A stretch of DNA of 63,935 nucleotides, taken from the NCBI GenBank assembly GCA_964563165.1, contig CAZLWA010000033.1:1-63935 (forward strand), read 5' to 3'. Every line of letters begins with the position of its first letter. The first letter of the stretch is position 1. A program made the position numbers and the translations under genes. Source of the stretch: CAZLWA01 sp964563165. Its GTDB lineage: Bacteria; CLD3; SB21. Under the pieces are notes generated by a model. The model made no database searches. It was not told where the DNA came from and saw only the letters and a program-made list of their open reading frames with translations. Shown piece by piece: positions 9,554 to 18,172 of this stretch.

Positions 9554-9759
9554 GCTACTTTCTCCATCGTTATTTTCTCGCCCATGTGAAAACGAGAAAG
9601 GTAAACCTCCACCCTTGGCGAGACATAAACCTTATTTCTAAGTCGTAATAGAGGTATTATCAAGAAGCTAAACAAATTCCAAAGTACGGCAGTTGAGACG
9701 CCAGATTGATTGAAGTTTTTCATTTTTTGCTTACTCTCTTCCTCACGCCTATTTGTCAT
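9517..9759 (-). CDS. small hypothetical protein, possible membrane segment
   Basis: An 80-residue frame I do not recognise. Its ATG overlaps the TGA of the upstream methyltransferase gene as ATGA, typical of coupled genes in this operon, and its end overlaps the TTG start of the FkbM gene by 37 bp. A second ATG lies at residue 13. It contains one hydrophobic stretch, 'VLWNLFSFLIIPLLRL', followed by basic residues, compatible with a membrane-anchored microprotein. Without it there would be a gap of about 200 bp in an otherwise tightly packed operon. It could instead be the decayed front of a longer gene. Confidence 0.4.
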   Translation of the reverse strand: MTNRREEESKQKMKNFNQSGVSTAVLWNLFSFLIIPLLRLRNKVYVSPRVEVYLSRFHMGEKITMEKVAWMKVYGNRSLS

Positions 9760-10421
9760 TTTCTGGCGAGAACAACAGTGTCCCCTCTGAAGAGTAAATC
9801 CAAACGTGTAATTTTATATATTAACCATCTGATCACACGAACGAAAAACCGCTTTATCACATTTCTTTTCCGCATCACATACGTTAAATCATGACTCTGT
9901 TCAATCGTGAACCCAACATGTTTTAACATCTGTTCCAGTAAAAACCTTGGGTACGGCCTGACATGGGTCAGGTCAAGCCAGAAATAAAACGTGATTATCT
10001 TTAAATCCTCCGGGTTGGGGGTAATGATCAATAACCTGCCGCCCGGAGACAATTTATCATAACACCGCTTTAATAGCTCCAGTGCCGCAGATGGTGGTAG
10101 ATGTTCAATGAGATGTCCACAACAAATGCCGTCGAACTTTTGATCTGTATTCCGGATGAAACTGATCACGTCCTCCTGGAAGCAGGTCAGCCCTTTACTT
10201 AAACAAGCTTGTACCATAACCGGCTCGGAATCACATCCGACCGCACGGATACCTTTTTCACGGAGCATCTCCAGCAAAACCCCACGCCCGCAACCCATGT
10301 CCAGCACGGCATTACATCCTTCAAAATACTCTAGCAGAAGGGCGTATGACCTCCGAACGCTGGCTTCATCGGGCCCGACATGCTCTATATCAAGATAGTG
10401 ATTCTCTTTGAGGTCGCCCAA
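9756..10421 (-). CDS. class I SAM methyltransferase
   Basis: Methyltransferase of about 221 residues from the preferred start. 'NAVLDMGCGRGVLLEMLRE' is motif I, 'VGCDSEP' the acidic end of strand 2, and 'FDGICCGHLIEHLPPS' the motif IV region. I choose a TTG at 10421: AAAGGGGGAG stands five bases before it and the overlap with the flippase gene disappears. The alternatives, ATG at 10484 and TTG at 10502, overlap that gene by 50-68 bp and lack a ribosome-binding site. The product is probably cytoplasmic; the basic C-terminal 'IKRFFVRVIRWLIYKI' may contact the membrane. Confidence 0.85.
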   Translation of the reverse strand: MGDLKENHYLDIEHVGPDEASVRRSYALLLEYFEGCNAVLDMGCGRGVLLEMLREKGIRAVGCDSEPVMVQACLSKGLTCFQEDVISFIRNTDQKFDGICCGHLIEHLPPSAALELLKRCYDKLSPGGRLLIITPNPEDLKIITFYFWLDLTHVRPYPRFLLEQMLKHVGFTIEQSHDLTYVMRKRNVIKRFFVRVIRWLIYKITRLDLLFRGDTVVLARK

Positions 10422-10434
10422 GATTTCTCCCCCT

Positions 10435-11874
10435 TTAATATGTAGGCTGTTTGCGAAATACTGAAGACAATAATTTTCTTTCATTGGCCGTAATAATGCC
10501 AAATTTGAGAATGGCCCCGACGTAAAAACAAAGATAAATGGCCGGTGTTACAAACGGATCATTAATCCCTGTCAGGGTCAGCATACCACTTAGGGAGAGG
10601 CTCAATAACGCAATTCCGGATAATTTTTTTGAGTCAAAAATGCGGTAGCCTTTCCTGATCAGGAAAAGACTTGCCATTACGAACATAGAGGTTTCGGCGA
10701 TAAGCATGGCGATGGTCGCACCGGCAAAACTCCAAGGCGGGATCAGCAGCAGACTCAAAACGCCGGTAATAATGAACCCTGCACCGTTGATATACATCAC
10801 CGCTTTTTGATCATCAATAGACAGGGCAAACAAGACTAAAACGGATTTAGCCGCCCAAATGGCAAGCCACAACATCCACAGCGGCCAAATCGGAGAGGCT
10901 TGCAAATATTTAGTCCCATAAAGCATACTCACAATTTCATTCTGAAAAACAAATGAATATATGATGATCGGCATGCAAAAGGCTACTAGAAATTTCACAA
11001 TAACATCCAGCTTGGCAACCGCGTGTGAACTGCCCTCTGTAAATGACCTGGAAAAAAACGGGTAAAGAACTATTATGATGGCGCTTGGAATGAACATGAA
11101 TCCCTCAACCACTCTCATGGGTGCGGAAAACATAGCGACTCCGCTGGCGCCGTAAAACTGGCCGATAATCGGTACAGGTATCTTAAGAGCTATCCCGCCC
11201 ACTATGAACGATACCGAGAATGGAATCGAGGCGGAAAAATATTTTGAAAGAAAAGTCTTTGAAAAAGAAAATCGGATAGGTTCAATTTTGTTCCAGAAAA
11301 CGTATATCGCGATCATGGTTACCAATATATTAGCAGCAAACATGACCACCACGATATTCTGAAATGAAAAACCCAAAACGATAGATGTGATAACAAAACC
11401 CGATGTTACGAAAGAAGAAACCATCGAGAGGATCGCTTCAAATTTGAATTTTTCATGAGCTCGAAAAAACACGACAATCGTGTAAAATATGATTTGCTGA
11501 AGATACTGGCCTAACCCTATTAACACAAATATCCAGAGGGTAGAAGCATCAAAGACGTTCAGAAGAAAAAACGACAAAAGCGTTAGGGGCAAAGCAATCA
11601 GACCAATTACGATCTTTATGACCAGCGTCGCTGTAAAATAGCGTTGAGACAATGAATGATCACGGGCAACTTCCCTGATAACCAGAATTCCCGTACCTCC
11701 TTCAACGAAATTCATTACGATCGCCCAAAAGGACAAGACGTAATTTAAAAACCCATAGTTCTCAACGGTAATATATCTTGCCAACCAGATTAACGAGATC
11801 ATCGAAATGCCCTTAGACACAACCTGGCTGACAACCAAGTAAGAACTGTTCTTGATAACCGAATCGAGCGTCAC
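10435..11874 (-). CDS. polysaccharide flippase (Wzx/MOP superfamily)
   Basis: Polytopic membrane protein of 479 residues with roughly 12-14 hydrophobic helices, the size and layout of Wzx flippases that move undecaprenyl-linked oligosaccharides across the inner membrane. The N terminus 'NSSYLVVSQVVSKGISMISLIWLARYI' (read as an amphipathic start plus helix 1) is characteristic of the polysaccharide biosynthesis protein family. The start is GTG, forming a GTGA overlap with the stop of the downstream-named gmd gene, so translation is coupled. It is one of two flippases; the other, at 20811, belongs to the second promoter unit. Substrate unknown. Confidence 0.85.
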   Translation of the reverse strand: MTLDSVIKNSSYLVVSQVVSKGISMISLIWLARYITVENYGFLNYVLSFWAIVMNFVEGGTGILVIREVARDHSLSQRYFTATLVIKIVIGLIALPLTLLSFFLLNVFDASTLWIFVLIGLGQYLQQIIFYTIVVFFRAHEKFKFEAILSMVSSFVTSGFVITSIVLGFSFQNIVVVMFAANILVTMIAIYVFWNKIEPIRFSFSKTFLSKYFSASIPFSVSFIVGGIALKIPVPIIGQFYGASGVAMFSAPMRVVEGFMFIPSAIIIVLYPFFSRSFTEGSSHAVAKLDVIVKFLVAFCMPIIIYSFVFQNEIVSMLYGTKYLQASPIWPLWMLWLAIWAAKSVLVLFALSIDDQKAVMYINGAGFIITGVLSLLLIPPWSFAGATIAMLIAETSMFVMASLFLIRKGYRIFDSKKLSGIALLSLSLSGMLTLTGINDPFVTPAIYLCFYVGAILKFGIITANERKLLSSVFRKQPTY

Positions 11875-12908
11875 AGCTGGTTCCTCAAAGGCTCCCGCAA
11901 TTCACTTTCAATCATGATTTTGACGAGGGATTCGAAATTGGTCTTATGCTTCCAACCCAGATCTCCTTGTGCTTTTGAGGAATCTCCGGTCAGCAGATCT
12001 ACTTCGGCCGGCCGGTAATATCGCGGATTGATTTTGATCAGAGTTCGGCCCGTTCTGGAATCTACAGCCGTTTCGGAATCCCCTTGACCTTTCCATTCCA
12101 GTTTAAAACCCGTATAAGTGATGGCCAATTCAATGAACTCCCGGACGGAATGCGACTCGCCGGTTGCGACGACATAATCATCCGCCACCGGATGCTGAAG
12201 CATCATCCACATGGCCTCTACATAATCCGGCGCATAGCCCCAGTCACGTTTGGCATCCAGGTTCCCCAATTCAATGGAAAAATCCCTGTCCAGGGCAAGA
12301 TTGCAGATGCCACGCGTGATCTTTCGTGTTACAAATTCGAATCCGCGGCGGGGGGATTCGTGATTGAATAAAATGCCGCTCGCAGCAAACAAATCGTAAC
12401 CCTCACGGTAATTCCGCGTAAGGTCAAACCCGGCCACTTTCGATATCCCGTAGGGCGAGCGCGGATGGAATGGCGTCGTTTCCTTTTGCGGCACTTCGCG
12501 CACCTTGCCGAACATTTCGCTGGAGCCTGCAAAATAAAACCGGGTCTCCGGAGAAGCCTCTTTAATCGCGGCTAATATGTGATGGGTGCCGTTAATATTC
12601 GTATTCAGCGTCGAAAACTCGTCCTCAAAAGAATAGCTCACAAAACTCTGAGCGGCTAAATGATAACATTCGTCCGGCCTGAGAGAATTCACGACTTTAA
12701 AGATACTGGGATAGCTTTCCAAGGAACCGGAATGCAATTGAATGTCTTTGAGCAAATGACGAAGGCGCCACATACGGTGTTCAGGATCTTCCAGTGCGAC
12801 TCTTCGGACAAAGCCGTGCACTTCATATCCTTTTTGCAATAGCAGCTCGGTTAAGTACGAACCGTCCTGCCCCGTAATACCTGTAATCAAAACTTTTTTT
12901 TGGCCCAT
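11871..12908 (-). CDS. gmd: GDP-mannose 4,6-dehydratase family (divergent copy)
   Basis: Short-chain dehydrogenase of 345 residues that converts GDP-D-mannose to GDP-4-keto-6-deoxymannose. 'ITGITGQDGSYLTELLLQ' is the NADP-binding loop, 'SSEMFG' and 'SPYGISKVAG' give the Ser/Glu and YxxxK catalytic residues, and 'LFNHESPRRG' is the Gmd hallmark. It differs from the second copy at 29987 by lacking the 'RRSSSFNTGRIDH' segment and has no fcl partner beside it. The ATG at 12908 follows GAAGGGA, so a TTG at 12920 is rejected. Its product may serve rhamnose- or perosamine-type sugars rather than fucose (inference). Confidence 0.85.
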   Translation of the reverse strand: MGQKKVLITGITGQDGSYLTELLLQKGYEVHGFVRRVALEDPEHRMWRLRHLLKDIQLHSGSLESYPSIFKVVNSLRPDECYHLAAQSFVSYSFEDEFSTLNTNINGTHHILAAIKEASPETRFYFAGSSEMFGKVREVPQKETTPFHPRSPYGISKVAGFDLTRNYREGYDLFAASGILFNHESPRRGFEFVTRKITRGICNLALDRDFSIELGNLDAKRDWGYAPDYVEAMWMMLQHPVADDYVVATGESHSVREFIELAITYTGFKLEWKGQGDSETAVDSRTGRTLIKINPRYYRPAEVDLLTGDSSKAQGDLGWKHKTNFESLVKIMIESELREPLRNQL

Positions 12909-12916
12909 CAATCCCT

Positions 12917-14170
12917 TCAATTAAAGAGTTTGCCCAACCTTAGAAAATTCAGAATGCTCAGCCACATCGCCCTTTTTTGCGAATGCGTACTTAATATTCT
13001 TCGGATTTTATCATTACTGTACGCCAACAGAACCCAAATCATAAAAGCCAATAATCCGGAAAGAGACACGATGATCTTCTTCTTCGGAAAGTACGAATAA
13101 CTTGCCGGCTGGGCCTTGTCGAGGATCAGCAGCGTCGGCGTGTCCTTAGCTTCCTGAATTTTAGCCTGTTCTAATTGCGGCACTAAAAATTCGACGATCT
13201 TGCTGTTGATCTGTACGTCCCGGTAAAACCGTATGTATTGCAGCGCAAGATCCGGCGTCTTCCTGAAAGGAAGGAAAACGCTCAGATCGAGACCGCCGTT
13301 TTCCATCTGTTCCTGTGTTTTTTTCATTTCCTGCAGTTCGGATTCGAGCCGCATCAAATCCGGGTGATCTTCGCCCAGCGTTTTTTTCATGACATTGTAC
13401 TCGGTTTCCGTTGCAACGACGCGGGCCTGGAGTTTCGCAGCCGCTTCAATGGCCGCTTTAGTCTGATCCGGAAGAGAGATCACGCCGTAGATGTTTTGAA
13501 ACCTGTTCAGCGAATCTTCGGAAGCGCGAAGATCTTTTTTCGCCACGCTATATCTGTCCTGAATAAATTGACGTGTCGTGCGTCCTTGTTCCGTGGACAG
13601 CTCCCTGTTGATCTCGTCCAATTTCGAAACCACATAATTGGCCATCTCTGCTGTTTTTTCATTGTCGCCGAAATAGCGAAACTTGATCACGATCGTGCCG
13701 AACTTCTTATCTACTTCGGCAAACAGGTCTTTTTCCAGAATTTTCAACGCATTTTCTATTTTTCTTACGTCATAAGCTTCAATAAGATTGTATCGGTTGA
13801 TGAGATCTTCCCGAAGCCGCCGGCTGTTAAAGATCGCCATATAGCGGGTCATATTGGTCGAACCTACGCCGAGTATACTTGCGCCAAGTCCTGCCAACGC
13901 ACTCCCGCCGCCGCTCGAAGACATCAGGAGATCCATCGGACTGCCTGTTTTTTCAGGAAGCAAAATGACGGCCGTTGATTCATACCATTTATCCATGACC
14001 AGTGAGATGCCGGCCGTGAGAACCATCACGGCGGCCGTGGTTATCATAATTTTCTTTTTCCACTCTACCAGGATAAAAAATACGTCCGTCCAGCCAACGT
14101 TAACGTCATGTTCACCGTTATCCGTATGAGGAACAGCGTCGAGATCTTTTTTTTCTTTGTCTTCGATCAT
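12917..14170 (-). CDS. Wzz-type chain-length determinant (Wzz + GNVR domains)
   Basis: Polysaccharide co-polymerase of 417 residues with the Wzz layout. A first transmembrane helix lies near residues 40-60 ('MITTAAVMVLTAGISLVM'), a large periplasmic coiled-coil region follows with 'EYNVMKKTLGEDHPDLMRLE', then a GNVR-type segment and a second helix near residue 370 ('IIVSLSGLLAFMIWVLLAY'). A glycine/serine-rich loop sits after residue 95. No kinase Walker motifs follow, so this is not a BY-kinase fusion. It should set polymer length together with the neighbouring Wza-like protein and the Wzy-type polymerase. Confidence 0.88.
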   Translation of the reverse strand: MIEDKEKKDLDAVPHTDNGEHDVNVGWTDVFFILVEWKKKIMITTAAVMVLTAGISLVMDKWYESTAVILLPEKTGSPMDLLMSSSGGGSALAGLGASILGVGSTNMTRYMAIFNSRRLREDLINRYNLIEAYDVRKIENALKILEKDLFAEVDKKFGTIVIKFRYFGDNEKTAEMANYVVSKLDEINRELSTEQGRTTRQFIQDRYSVAKKDLRASEDSLNRFQNIYGVISLPDQTKAAIEAAAKLQARVVATETEYNVMKKTLGEDHPDLMRLESELQEMKKTQEQMENGGLDLSVFLPFRKTPDLALQYIRFYRDVQINSKIVEFLVPQLEQAKIQEAKDTPTLLILDKAQPASYSYFPKKKIIVSLSGLLAFMIWVLLAYSNDKIRRILSTHSQKRAMWLSILNFLRLGKLFN

Positions 14171-14188
14171 AATGGTGCAGAAGTATAA

Positions 14189-15877
14189 CTAGTTCTTGGT
14201 TTGTTTAATATAAAATATAATGACAAATACGGTGGAAACTATGGCCGCCAGCTGGCCGACAACCGCCAGCGTTTCTCTGAAAGTTTTCCATCCGCTGCTC
14301 GGTTCTTTCTCAGGCACAAAAATGATGTCGCCGTCGTCAATTTTTATTTTCTTGTCCGCATCGACCCACCGACGGTTTTGGCCTTTAATAATTCGCACAT
14401 CGCCTCGTCTTGCTTTCTTGGTGAATCCGCCGGTTTTCTCAATATAAAATTCATAGTTCGCACTCGGCGATAAATCAATAATGCCCGGTGAAAAGACGCC
14501 GCCAAGCACGGTGACCGTTTTTTTGGTTTTTCCGACTTCGATCAGATCGTTGCCCTTCAACTGAACATCGTAGATCTTGTTCACCGTACCGTTTTTATTG
14601 TACAATTTTAAGAAATCCGTCTGCACGTTCGGATAATACTGGCGGGTTTTGGCTTTGAAATACGCCCGTTCAATCTCATTCATGTCGGTTATGGGGGTTA
14701 ATTTCAATCGTTCGAATTCACGATCCTGGCCTTCCAACAACGGATCGCGATAGATGATGATATTTTCGAAAGACACCTCGGATGCAAATCCTCCGGCGGC
14801 GGCGATAATATCGGTCATAGTAGTCTTACCTTCGGTAATAGCATAGACACCCGGATGCATCACTTCACCGCGCAGCACTATATTTTTCTTTTCGTGAAAT
14901 TTTGACTTTTGTTTAAAGAAGATGCGATCGTCCGGCTTGAGAAAAATGTTTTTATCCGCGTCTTCTTTGAATTTATGCAAATCGTCTATCGAAGCGGTGA
15001 CGGTTTTGGTTTCATTGACAGAATCCTTGACGAAACGGACGACTTCCACGACCGATGAATCCGCCCCGTATTTCAAACCGGCACATAAGCTGACGATATC
15101 GAGCAGCCGTTCACCTTGAACGTATTCATAACGTCCCGGGATATTCACGGCTCCGAAAACGTAGAACCAGGCTTGGATCGGCGGCACGTAAATCCCATCC
15201 CCGTTAGACAACGTCGGGTCTGAGTCCAGATCGCCGGTATTATTGCGTTTGACCAGGTCGGCACGTCGAACGTTGCCATTGATATTCCGGATTTCTATGT
15301 TACGCAAGGATGACCGGAGCGTGTCAGCAAACCCGCCCGCCTGCAGAAGGGCGTCCGAAACTCGGTCCACGGGCGTTACGACTACGGAGGTGCCCGCCAC
15401 GGTCATCCCGCTCACGCTCACGCGAAACGCACGGATCGAAAGCAAACTGATAGAAACTTCCGCCTTTACATACACCTTGTTCATTTCCTGTTTGATCTGC
15501 TGCTTCGCCTGACTCAGGGACAAATTCCGAACATCAATTTCTTTCACCGAAGGAATCACAATAAAGCCCTCCGGAGAAATGAAGGATGTGAAAGATTCGT
15601 TGACCTGTCCCCAAATTGAAATGAGGAAGCGGTCGCCGGGCCCCACAAAATATTTATCGGGGTCAATGATCGATTCCAGAATAATATTCGTGTTCGACGT
15701 AAGTGCGTTGAAGTCAAAACTTTTTTTCTTAGCCTGTTTTACTCTCTCGTAGCTGTTGTCGGAAGCGGTTTTATCTTTATCTTTGTCCGTCTCACCGGTT
15801 GGATTGAATTGTGCGTAACCGCTATTAACAAAACAGGAACAAAATAAAATAAATAAATATGGAATGACTTCTCTCAT
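14189..15877 (-). CDS. Wza-like polysaccharide export protein with SLBB domains
   Basis: Secreted outer-membrane export protein of about 562 residues. A signal peptide 'MREVIPYLFILFCSCF' ends near 'GYAQ'. A Poly_export domain contains 'YFVGPGDRFLISIWG' and 'SPEGFIVIP', followed by about three SLBB segments ('FGAVNIPGRYEYVQGE', 'LRGEVMHPGVYAIT', 'VLGGVFSPGIIDLS'). A C-terminal helix 'VVGQLAAIVSTVFVIIFYI' could cross the membrane. I prefer the ATG at 15877, which follows GGAGTAAGG; an ATG at 15919 in the same frame lacks a ribosome-binding site. It presumably forms the exit channel for the polymer capped by Wzz. Confidence 0.9.
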   Translation of the reverse strand: MREVIPYLFILFCSCFVNSGYAQFNPTGETDKDKDKTASDNSYERVKQAKKKSFDFNALTSNTNIILESIIDPDKYFVGPGDRFLISIWGQVNESFTSFISPEGFIVIPSVKEIDVRNLSLSQAKQQIKQEMNKVYVKAEVSISLLSIRAFRVSVSGMTVAGTSVVVTPVDRVSDALLQAGGFADTLRSSLRNIEIRNINGNVRRADLVKRNNTGDLDSDPTLSNGDGIYVPPIQAWFYVFGAVNIPGRYEYVQGERLLDIVSLCAGLKYGADSSVVEVVRFVKDSVNETKTVTASIDDLHKFKEDADKNIFLKPDDRIFFKQKSKFHEKKNIVLRGEVMHPGVYAITEGKTTMTDIIAAAGGFASEVSFENIIIYRDPLLEGQDREFERLKLTPITDMNEIERAYFKAKTRQYYPNVQTDFLKLYNKNGTVNKIYDVQLKGNDLIEVGKTKKTVTVLGGVFSPGIIDLSPSANYEFYIEKTGGFTKKARRGDVRIIKGQNRRWVDADKKIKIDDGDIIFVPEKEPSSGWKTFRETLAVVGQLAAIVSTVFVIIFYIKQTKN

Positions 15878-15926
15878 CCTTACTCCGAGTTTCAATAATG
15901 GTCTTTTCACGAACTTCATAGGCGGA

Positions 15927-17270
15927 TTACGTGTGAAATGATTTACCGGACCCGAGGAGAATAATTTTATGGCGGCCGTTTTTCACATTCTTAGTCGCAT
16001 TGCGCGAATCCACCACGATCTTACTGTTTTCAACGATCAGGTCGAAGTCATACCCCCCGTGATCCGTACCGATGAAGACACAGTCAACCGCATTCAACAA
16101 TTCTTTGGAAACCGTTTGCGATTGGAATTCCCTTCCCAGTAAGGTCACTTTCGGCACATGCGGATCGTTATACATGACTTGCTGAAAGCCCTTGTTCAGC
16201 ATGATCTCCATGACTTTCAACGAGGGCGAATGGCGGATATCATTCACATCTTTTTTAAACGCCGCACCCAATACCAGGATTTTCACTTTCGATATGGCGA
16301 TACCCTGACCCGCCAGCGATTCAACGATCATCGAATACGCATAATACGGCATATTCTCATTGACTTCCGCAGCCAGCTCGATAAAATTGGTATGGAAATC
16401 ATATCCGCGCGCTTTCCACGAAAGATAGTACGGATCGATCAAAATGCAATGCCCGCCGATTCCAGGGCCGGGATAAAACGGCATATACCCAAAGGGTTTG
16501 GTCGAGGCCGCTTGTATGACTTCCCACATATCGATGCCGCCCATCCGATCGCAGAGCTGCGCCAGTTCATTTACCAACGCAATATTGACGCTGCGAAAAA
16601 TATTTTCGAGCAGCTTGGTCATCTCCGCAATGCGGGGATTGGATACCGGAACCACCATCTCTATGATCTGAGAATTAATCAAACAAGCTAATTCCGTACA
16701 TTTTTTTGTCACGCCGCCGACGATGACGGGTGTATTAGCGGTTGTGAATTTTTTATTGCCCGGGTCAATACGTTCCGGAGAAAAAGCTAAATAAAAATCG
16801 CGGCCGACCTTCAAACCTGCTTTTTCCAAAATCGGCTGAACAATTTTTTCGGTCGTTTCTGGAAACGTCGTGGATTTCAAAATAATGAGCTGATCTTTTC
16901 GCAGGCCCCGGGCAATACCTTCGGCCGCATTGACGATAAAGGAGATATCCGGCTCCTTATTGTCCGTGAAAGGCGTCGGCACGCAGATGTAAATGACGTC
17001 GAGATCCGCAATGGTATTATAATGCTGCGTCGCCTGCAGAAGCCCGGCGCCCCAGCATTTCTCAAACCGCTCATTTGAAATATCGTCAATGTAGTTTATT
17101 CCTTTGTTGATGCTCTCCACTTTTCCCGCATCCACATCGATGCCGAGGGTTTTGTACCCTTGCGCCGCAAATTCCACCGCCAGCGGCAAACCGACGTAAC
17201 CCAATCCGATCACGCCAATGACCGCCTTTTTTTCTTTAATTCTTGATTCGAGATTCAGGGAATGATTCAT
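15927..17270 (-). CDS. UDP-N-acetylhexosamine 6-dehydrogenase (WbpA/WecC-like)
   Basis: Nucleotide-sugar dehydrogenase of about 447 residues that oxidises C6 of a UDP-HexNAc to the uronic acid with two NAD+. 'VIGLGYVGLPLAVEFA' is the NAD loop, 'SFSPERIDPG' (family position; here 'FSPERIDPG') and 'KSTTFPETTE' line the active site, and the catalytic Cys is in 'GPGIGGHCILIDPYYLSWKA', the pattern of UDP-GlcNAc/ManNAc enzymes rather than UDP-glucose ones. The ATG at 17270 leaves a leader of about 29 bases after promoter P1; a GTG at 17285 would leave only about 14. First gene of the downstream unit. Confidence 0.9.
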   Translation of the reverse strand: MNHSLNLESRIKEKKAVIGVIGLGYVGLPLAVEFAAQGYKTLGIDVDAGKVESINKGINYIDDISNERFEKCWGAGLLQATQHYNTIADLDVIYICVPTPFTDNKEPDISFIVNAAEGIARGLRKDQLIILKSTTFPETTEKIVQPILEKAGLKVGRDFYLAFSPERIDPGNKKFTTANTPVIVGGVTKKCTELACLINSQIIEMVVPVSNPRIAEMTKLLENIFRSVNIALVNELAQLCDRMGGIDMWEVIQAASTKPFGYMPFYPGPGIGGHCILIDPYYLSWKARGYDFHTNFIELAAEVNENMPYYAYSMIVESLAGQGIAISKVKILVLGAAFKKDVNDIRHSPSLKVMEIMLNKGFQQVMYNDPHVPKVTLLGREFQSQTVSKELLNAVDCVFIGTDHGGYDFDLIVENSKIVVDSRNATKNVKNGRHKIILLGSGKSFHT

Positions 17271-17305
17271 GCTTATGTTTTTCACTTTTATTTGAAAGCG
17301 GGTGA

Positions 17306-17334
17306 AAGGTAAGATTTTTGTTCAACCAAATCAA
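17306..17334 (-). promoter_or_regulatory. promoter P1 of the downstream polysaccharide unit
   Basis: On the minus strand, TTGATT (17334-17329) and TACCTT (17311-17306) are separated by 17 bases. The element precedes the UDP-HexNAc dehydrogenase gene. About 50 bp around it (17294-17345) are almost repeated at 31149-31198. Confidence 0.75.
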
Positions 17335-17395
17335 GCTAAAAACCTGCGTCTTGGAAGCCGGGATTAGCGGCGGTAGGGCGTTTGGACGAGTTCTT

Positions 17396-17593
17396 TCAGA
17401 CGGATCTGATCACGTCTACGATACGTCCGCTGGATCTTCCGTCGCCGTAAGGATTCACCGCTTTGGACATGACATCATAAGCCGATACATCGGTCATCAG
17501 GCGAGTTGTTTCATCATAAATCTTATCCTGATCAGTTCCAACGAGTTTTGCCTGACCGAACGTGTGTTCGGAGTATGTTGGAATCGTGCGCGT
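17396..17593 (-). pseudogene. 3' remnant of a UDP-N-acetylglucosamine 2-epimerase gene
   Basis: Translating the minus strand gives a 65-residue tail ending in TGA at 17396. From 'GQAKLVGTDQDKIYDE' to 'NPYGDGRSSGRIVDVI' it matches the C-terminal 50 residues of the non-hydrolysing UDP-GlcNAc 2-epimerase WecB, whose family ends in LVGTD...NPYGDG...RI. The first dozen residues do not match. No start exists: the frame follows directly, in phase, after the TAA of the acetyltransferase gene. The intact wecB at 33400 has a different C terminus, so this is not a copy of it. It is the truncated end of a paralogue that would have supplied UDP-ManNAc to the adjacent dehydrogenase. Confidence 0.8.
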
Positions 17594-18166
17594 TTAAGGA
17601 GCTATATCCGTATCAAAAAATGGGAAATAATTAAGAGTATAATCGTAGTGGGTAACATTTCTTGTTCCTATTATGCGGGCCGGCACACCGCCAACAATTT
17701 GATTTGAAGCAAATGATTTAGTTACAACCGCACCGGCTCCAACAACACATCCCTTGGACAAATGAACCCCCGGGAGAATTATACTTCTCGCCCCAAGCCA
17801 AGAGTAATCTTCTATTTCAACGGTTTTTCCGATGGTTGGAAAGGAAGGATCGCCAACATCATGAGTAAGAGAGAGTAGATAGCACTCCGGTGAAATGCCA
17901 ACATTATTTCCAATGGTAATTCCAAATCTACCGTCTAAATAGCAGTTTCTATTAATTACTGAACCCTTGCCAACAGATATTCTGTTCCCTGTTATGAAGC
18001 AGCCCATGTGAATGGAGCTTCCTTGACCTATTTTAATTCCGAAAACCAAGCGTAAATAGGCATGCCGTAACCCATACCAAGGGATATGCGTGATGAAATG
18101 ATTAAAGAGGTAATAGGCCAACGCTTTCAAAAAACGTAAGAAAAGCATTTCTTTTAATGGTTTCAT
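17594..18166 (-). CDS. hexapeptide-repeat acyltransferase
   Basis: Left-handed beta-helix acyltransferase of 190 residues, CysE/LacA/WbbJ superfamily, likely an acetyl-CoA-dependent sugar O-acetyltransferase. Hexapeptide turns run through 'IGQGSSIHMGCFI', 'IGNNVGISPECYLLSLTHDV', where the His is the expected catalytic base, and 'WLGARSIILPGVHLSKG', closing with 'VVGAGAVVTKSF' and 'VGGVPARIIG'. It begins 7 bp after the FkbM gene. Its TAA is followed in the same frame by the wecB remnant, which places it at the end of the imported module. Confidence 0.88.
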   Translation of the reverse strand: MKPLKEMLFLRFLKALAYYLFNHFITHIPWYGLRHAYLRLVFGIKIGQGSSIHMGCFITGNRISVGKGSVINRNCYLDGRFGITIGNNVGISPECYLLSLTHDVGDPSFPTIGKTVEIEDYSWLGARSIILPGVHLSKGCVVGAGAVVTKSFASNQIVGGVPARIIGTRNVTHYDYTLNYFPFFDTDIAP

Positions 18167-18172
18167 TTCTAA

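Noticed and set aside
17366..17380. GGCGGTAG resembling the ops/JUMPstart antitermination element
   Set aside because: It lies on the plus strand, opposite to all genes of the locus, and within the wecB remnant region; a chance match.
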